Shown piece by piece: positions 61,662-64,000 of a DNA stretch of 64,000 nt. Every line of letters begins with the position of its first letter. Position 1 is the stretch's first letter. Position numbers and translations under genes: made by a program. The notes under the pieces are model-generated. The model was not told the DNA's origin, made no database searches, and was given only the letters and a program-made list of their open reading frames with translations. Origin of the DNA: Allobosea psychrotolerans (GTDB lineage Bacteria > Pseudomonadota > Alphaproteobacteria > Rhizobiales > Beijerinckiaceae); the NCBI RefSeq assembly GCF_002917105.1, contig NZ_PQFZ01000014.1, positions 1 to 64,000 on the forward strand, given 5' to 3'.

Positions 61662-63158
61662 ATGGCCGCAACGATGACCGGAAGCCGCGCGACAATGAAA
61701 CGCCTCAGCCTGGCCCTGCCGCTCTGCCTCATGCTGGGCGCCTGCGCGGTCGGGCCCGATTATGCCGGCCCCTCCCTGAGCCTGCCGGCGAAATGGGGCA
61801 ACGCGCCGGCCTCAAAACGGCCGCTGGCGTCCAGGACGCTGGATGAGTGGTGGAAGCGTCTCGGTGACAAGACGCTGAATAGCATCGTCGAGGAGGCCGT
61901 TGCCGGCAATCTCGACGTCGCCTCGGCGAAGGCGCGCATCCGGGAGGCACGGGCGACCAGGCGCCAGGCCGTCGGAGCGCTGTTTCCCTCGCTCGACGGC
62001 ACCGACTCGGCCACGCGGTCGCGGACGAGCGCTGCCACCTCCAGCACGGGCGGTAACGCCACCTCCAGCCTGTACAAGGCAGGCTTCGATGCAAGCTGGG
62101 AGCTCGACCTGTTCGGCGCGAATTATCGCGGCGTCGAGGCGGCGACCTATGGCGCTGACGCTGCCGAGGAGGACCTGCGCGCGACCCTGCTGACGCTCGT
62201 CGGTGACGTGACCTCGAACTATGTCGAGGCCCGCGGCTACCAGGCCCGTATCGCCCTGGCCAGGCGCACCGCGGCCTCGCAACGCGAGACAGAAGGGCTG
62301 ACGCGGACCAAGTTCCAGGCCGGCTCGGCCTCGGCCGTCGACGTCGCCAAGGCGGCTGCGCAAGCGAGCTCGACCGAGGCGGCGATTCCGAGCCTGGAGG
62401 CCGCCTATGCCCAGAGCCTGCACCAGCTCGGCATCCTGACAGGGCAAGCCCCGACCGCGCTGGCCGGCCGGCTGGCACGTGGCGGCCCGATCCCGGCTGC
62501 GCGCAGCACGCCGCCTGCCGGCCTGCCCGCCGACGTTCTGCGCAACCGCCCCGATGTCCGCAAGGCCGAGCGCCAGCTCGCCCAGTACACGGCCAAGATC
62601 GGCCAGGCGGAGGCGGCGCTCTATCCGTCGGTCAGCCTCACCGGCAGTATCGCGACATCGGCCCTGAAGACCGGCGACCTGGCCAAGAACGCCTCGATCG
62701 GCTGGTCCTTCGGGCCGACGCTGAGCGTGCCGATCTTCAATGGCGGCGAGCTCCGGGCGGCTGTCGAGGTCGCCCAGGCCCAGCGCGACCAATATGATTC
62801 CGCCTTCAAGCTCTCGGTTCTGACTGCGATGCAGGACGTCGAGAACGCGCTGGTCTCGCTGGCGCAGGAGCGCCTGCGCGCGGGCAAGCTGTCTTCCGCC
62901 GCGACCTCCTATCGCGATGCGGCGCGCCTCTCCCGCACGCTCTACCAATCCGGCTCGTCGAGCTTCCTCGACGTGCTCGACGCGGAGCGCTCGCTCTACA
63001 GCGCCGAGGACACGCTGCTGCAGAGCCGGGTCGCCGTTTCCACGGATTTCATCGCCCTCAACAAGGCGCTCGGCGGTAGCTGGAGCAAGCCGGTCGACGT
63101 GTCCTCGCCGGCGGTCGTCGACGTCAACACCGGGCCGCATCCGCGCACGGGCTTCTGA
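61662..63158 (+). CDS. RND efflux outer membrane factor lipoprotein (NodT/OprM family)
   Basis: TolC-type channel of up to 498 residues with a lipobox CLMLGACAVGPDY. The two repeated helical halves show DEWWKRLGDKTLNSIVEEAV, DASWELDLFG, LPADVLRNRPDVRKAERQLA and TYQSGSSSFLDVLDAERSL-like sequence (here LYQSGSSSFLDVLDAERSLY). The ATG at 61662 lies one base after the pump stop; ATG codons at 61674 and 61695 are alternatives that also keep the lipoprotein signal. It completes the efflux operon. Confidence 0.93.
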   Translation: MAATMTGSRATMKRLSLALPLCLMLGACAVGPDYAGPSLSLPAKWGNAPASKRPLASRTLDEWWKRLGDKTLNSIVEEAVAGNLDVASAKARIREARATRRQAVGALFPSLDGTDSATRSRTSAATSSTGGNATSSLYKAGFDASWELDLFGANYRGVEAATYGADAAEEDLRATLLTLVGDVTSNYVEARGYQARIALARRTAASQRETEGLTRTKFQAGSASAVDVAKAAAQASSTEAAIPSLEAAYAQSLHQLGILTGQAPTALAGRLARGGPIPAARSTPPAGLPADVLRNRPDVRKAERQLAQYTAKIGQAEAALYPSVSLTGSIATSALKTGDLAKNASIGWSFGPTLSVPIFNGGELRAAVEVAQAQRDQYDSAFKLSVLTAMQDVENALVSLAQERLRAGKLSSAATSYRDAARLSRTLYQSGSSSFLDVLDAERSLYSAEDTLLQSRVAVSTDFIALNKALGGSWSKPVDVSSPAVVDVNTGPHPRTGF

Positions 63159-63189
63159 CGCCTGCTCTTTGAGCAGGGCAAGCTATTGA

Positions 63190-63217
63190 GGCAGGGCAAC
63201 ACGCCCTGCCCGTTTTG
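63190..63217 (+). terminator. rho-independent terminator of the RND operon
   Basis: Eight-base arms GGCAGGGC (63190-63197) and GCCCTGCC (63203-63210) with an AACAC loop are followed by CGTTTTG. It lies 32 bases after the outer-membrane-factor stop, ahead of the convergent aminotransferase gene. Confidence 0.75.
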
Positions 63218-63220
63218 ATC

Positions 63221-64000
63221 TCAGACGAGCAGGCTCCTGCGGGCGTCGAGGATGCGATCGAGCGCGTTCAGAAAAGCCGAAATCTCCTGGCCCCCGATCG
63301 GGAAGGACAGGGCGATCAGGCCGCGCGGCGCGAAATAGACACCGGCCTTCACGAGATCGAAGAACAGCAGGCTGCGCTTCGCATTCGCCACCCGCGGCGC
63401 GCCTTGCGGGTGAATGTTCATCAATGAGCCGAGGCCGGACACGGTGATCGGCACGGCCTTGGCCGCAAACAACGCGTTCAGATCGGCGCGGAAGCGGTCG
63501 CCACGCGCGTTCAAACCGTCGAGCGCCTCGGCCGTCAGGAGTTGCTCGACCGCCGCGAGCCCTGCCGTCATGGTCAAGGTGTTGTTGTTGTAGGTGCCGG
63601 CATGGCCGATCGAGGATGGCCGGCGCGGATCGAAGACCTGCATGATCTCGCGGCGGCCGCCGAAGCTGCCGAAGGCGAGGCCGCCGCCGAAGAATTTTCC
63701 GATCGTCGTCATGTCCGGCGTGATGCCGAGCAGCTGCTGACGCCCACCCAGCGAGAGTCGCGAGGTCTGGATCTCGTCGAAGATCAGCACGGCGCCCGTC
63801 TCGTCGGCGAGCCGGCGCAGGCCGGCAAGGAATTCGGGCGTGCCGGGAATGCAGCCACCCGCACCCTGCATGGGCTCGACCAGGATCGCCGCCAACTCGC
63901 CGCGATGCGGCTTGACGAGGTCGAGCGTCCTTTCAAGGTCGTTATAGGAGGCGACGACGAAATCGTGCGGCACGGTGACGGGCGCGCCGCCGGGCGGAAA
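63221..64000 (-). CDS. class III aminotransferase, HemL-like (partial, N-terminus outside window)
   Basis: The 3' part, about 259 codons, of a PLP enzyme related to glutamate-1-semialdehyde aminomutase. Motifs are VLIFDEIQTSRLSLGG (Asp for the pyridine nitrogen), the Schiff-base lysine in TTIGKFFGGGLAFGSFGG and GTYNNNTLTMTAGLAAVEQL. The frame stays open to the last base of the window, so the first roughly 170-190 residues are missing. With QTSR rather than VMTGFR it looks like a catabolic HemL-like aminotransferase rather than the haem biosynthetic enzyme. Convergent with the RND operon. Confidence 0.85.
   Translation of the reverse strand, partial: FPPGGAPVTVPHDFVVASYNDLERTLDLVKPHRGELAAILVEPMQGAGGCIPGTPEFLAGLRRLADETGAVLIFDEIQTSRLSLGGRQQLLGITPDMTTIGKFFGGGLAFGSFGGRREIMQVFDPRRPSSIGHAGTYNNNTLTMTAGLAAVEQLLTAEALDGLNARGDRFRADLNALFAAKAVPITVSGLGSLMNIHPQGAPRVANAKRSLLFFDLVKAGVYFAPRGLIALSFPIGGQEISAFLNALDRILDARRSLLV

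Noticed and set aside
1-64000. CRISPR arrays, tRNA or rRNA genes, integrases, prophage genes
   Set aside because: I saw no regularly spaced repeats, tRNA-like cloverleaf sequences, rRNA segments, integrase or phage genes on either strand.

Overview
ORGANISM. The window is GC-rich (well above 60% by eye), with dense genes, frequent ATGA/GTGA/TGATG stop-start overlaps and many solute transporters. Two intergenic palindromes belong to types I remember from Hyphomicrobiales (Rhizobiales) genomes: a CCTCATCCTGAGGAGC-type repeat at 14121-14169 and a CGCTTTCGAGCG...CACCGGTTCGCGTGAA-type repeat at about 25484-25588. AapJQM-type amino-acid uptake genes and an Irr-box-like site agree with that order. 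I infer a soil or water Hyphomicrobiales member, possibly Bosea-like; no rRNA or other taxonomic marker confirms it. No tRNA, rRNA, CRISPR array, intact insertion sequence or prophage is visible. LAYOUT. (1) 121-5574, minus strand: the phenylacetyl-CoA epoxidase operon paaABCDE behind a strong sigma70-like promoter, with the regulators paaX and a TetR gene upstream. (2) 5868-10407, plus strand: a complete branched-chain-type (HAAT) ABC transporter divergent from the TetR gene. (3) 10468-23845: an apparently uncharacterised catabolic region. It holds a PdxA-like dehydrogenase, a fluoroacetate-dehalogenase-like hydrolase, a four-domain rhodanese, an isocitrate/isopropylmalate-type dehydrogenase, two MmgE/PrpD proteins, an Fbp/Afu-type ABC transporter and two paralogous GntR-FCD regulators. 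Four copies of an ATTGT-NN-ACAAT palindrome lie in its three divergent promoter regions and tie it together as a probable regulon. (4) 23846-32970: amino-acid and amine metabolism (a DUF2891 gene, aapJQM without aapP, an (R)-amine-transaminase-like class IV enzyme, a class III aminotransferase and a GntR regulator), interrupted by decayed fragments of a BASS transporter, an SDR, an ABC permease and a DeoR regulator. (5) 32971-37070: a stand-alone BamA paralogue and peptidase T. (6) 37336-42430: a GlcD-type FAD oxidoreductase, a TRAP transporter and a GntR regulator, probably for uptake and oxidation of a 2-hydroxyacid. (7) 42461-44996: an UppP-like phosphatase and a CorC/HlyC-type CBS membrane protein. 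(8) 45112-52977, minus strand: a siderophore module (ECF sigma factor, FecR, TonB receptor with an STN signalling domain, FhuD, fused FhuB, trilactone-esterase-like hydrolase) lacking an ATPase gene. (9) 53382-56449: a divergent M24 peptidase and a gamma-glutamyltransferase homologue. (10) 56481-63158: a TetR-controlled RND efflux operon ended by a terminator, then the 3' part of a HemL-like aminotransferase cut by the window edge. HOW IT WORKS TOGETHER. The window is a chain of import-plus-catabolism cassettes, most with a local GntR or TetR regulator. The best candidate for an undescribed system is region 3. The scars in region 4 show repeated gene loss between cassettes.
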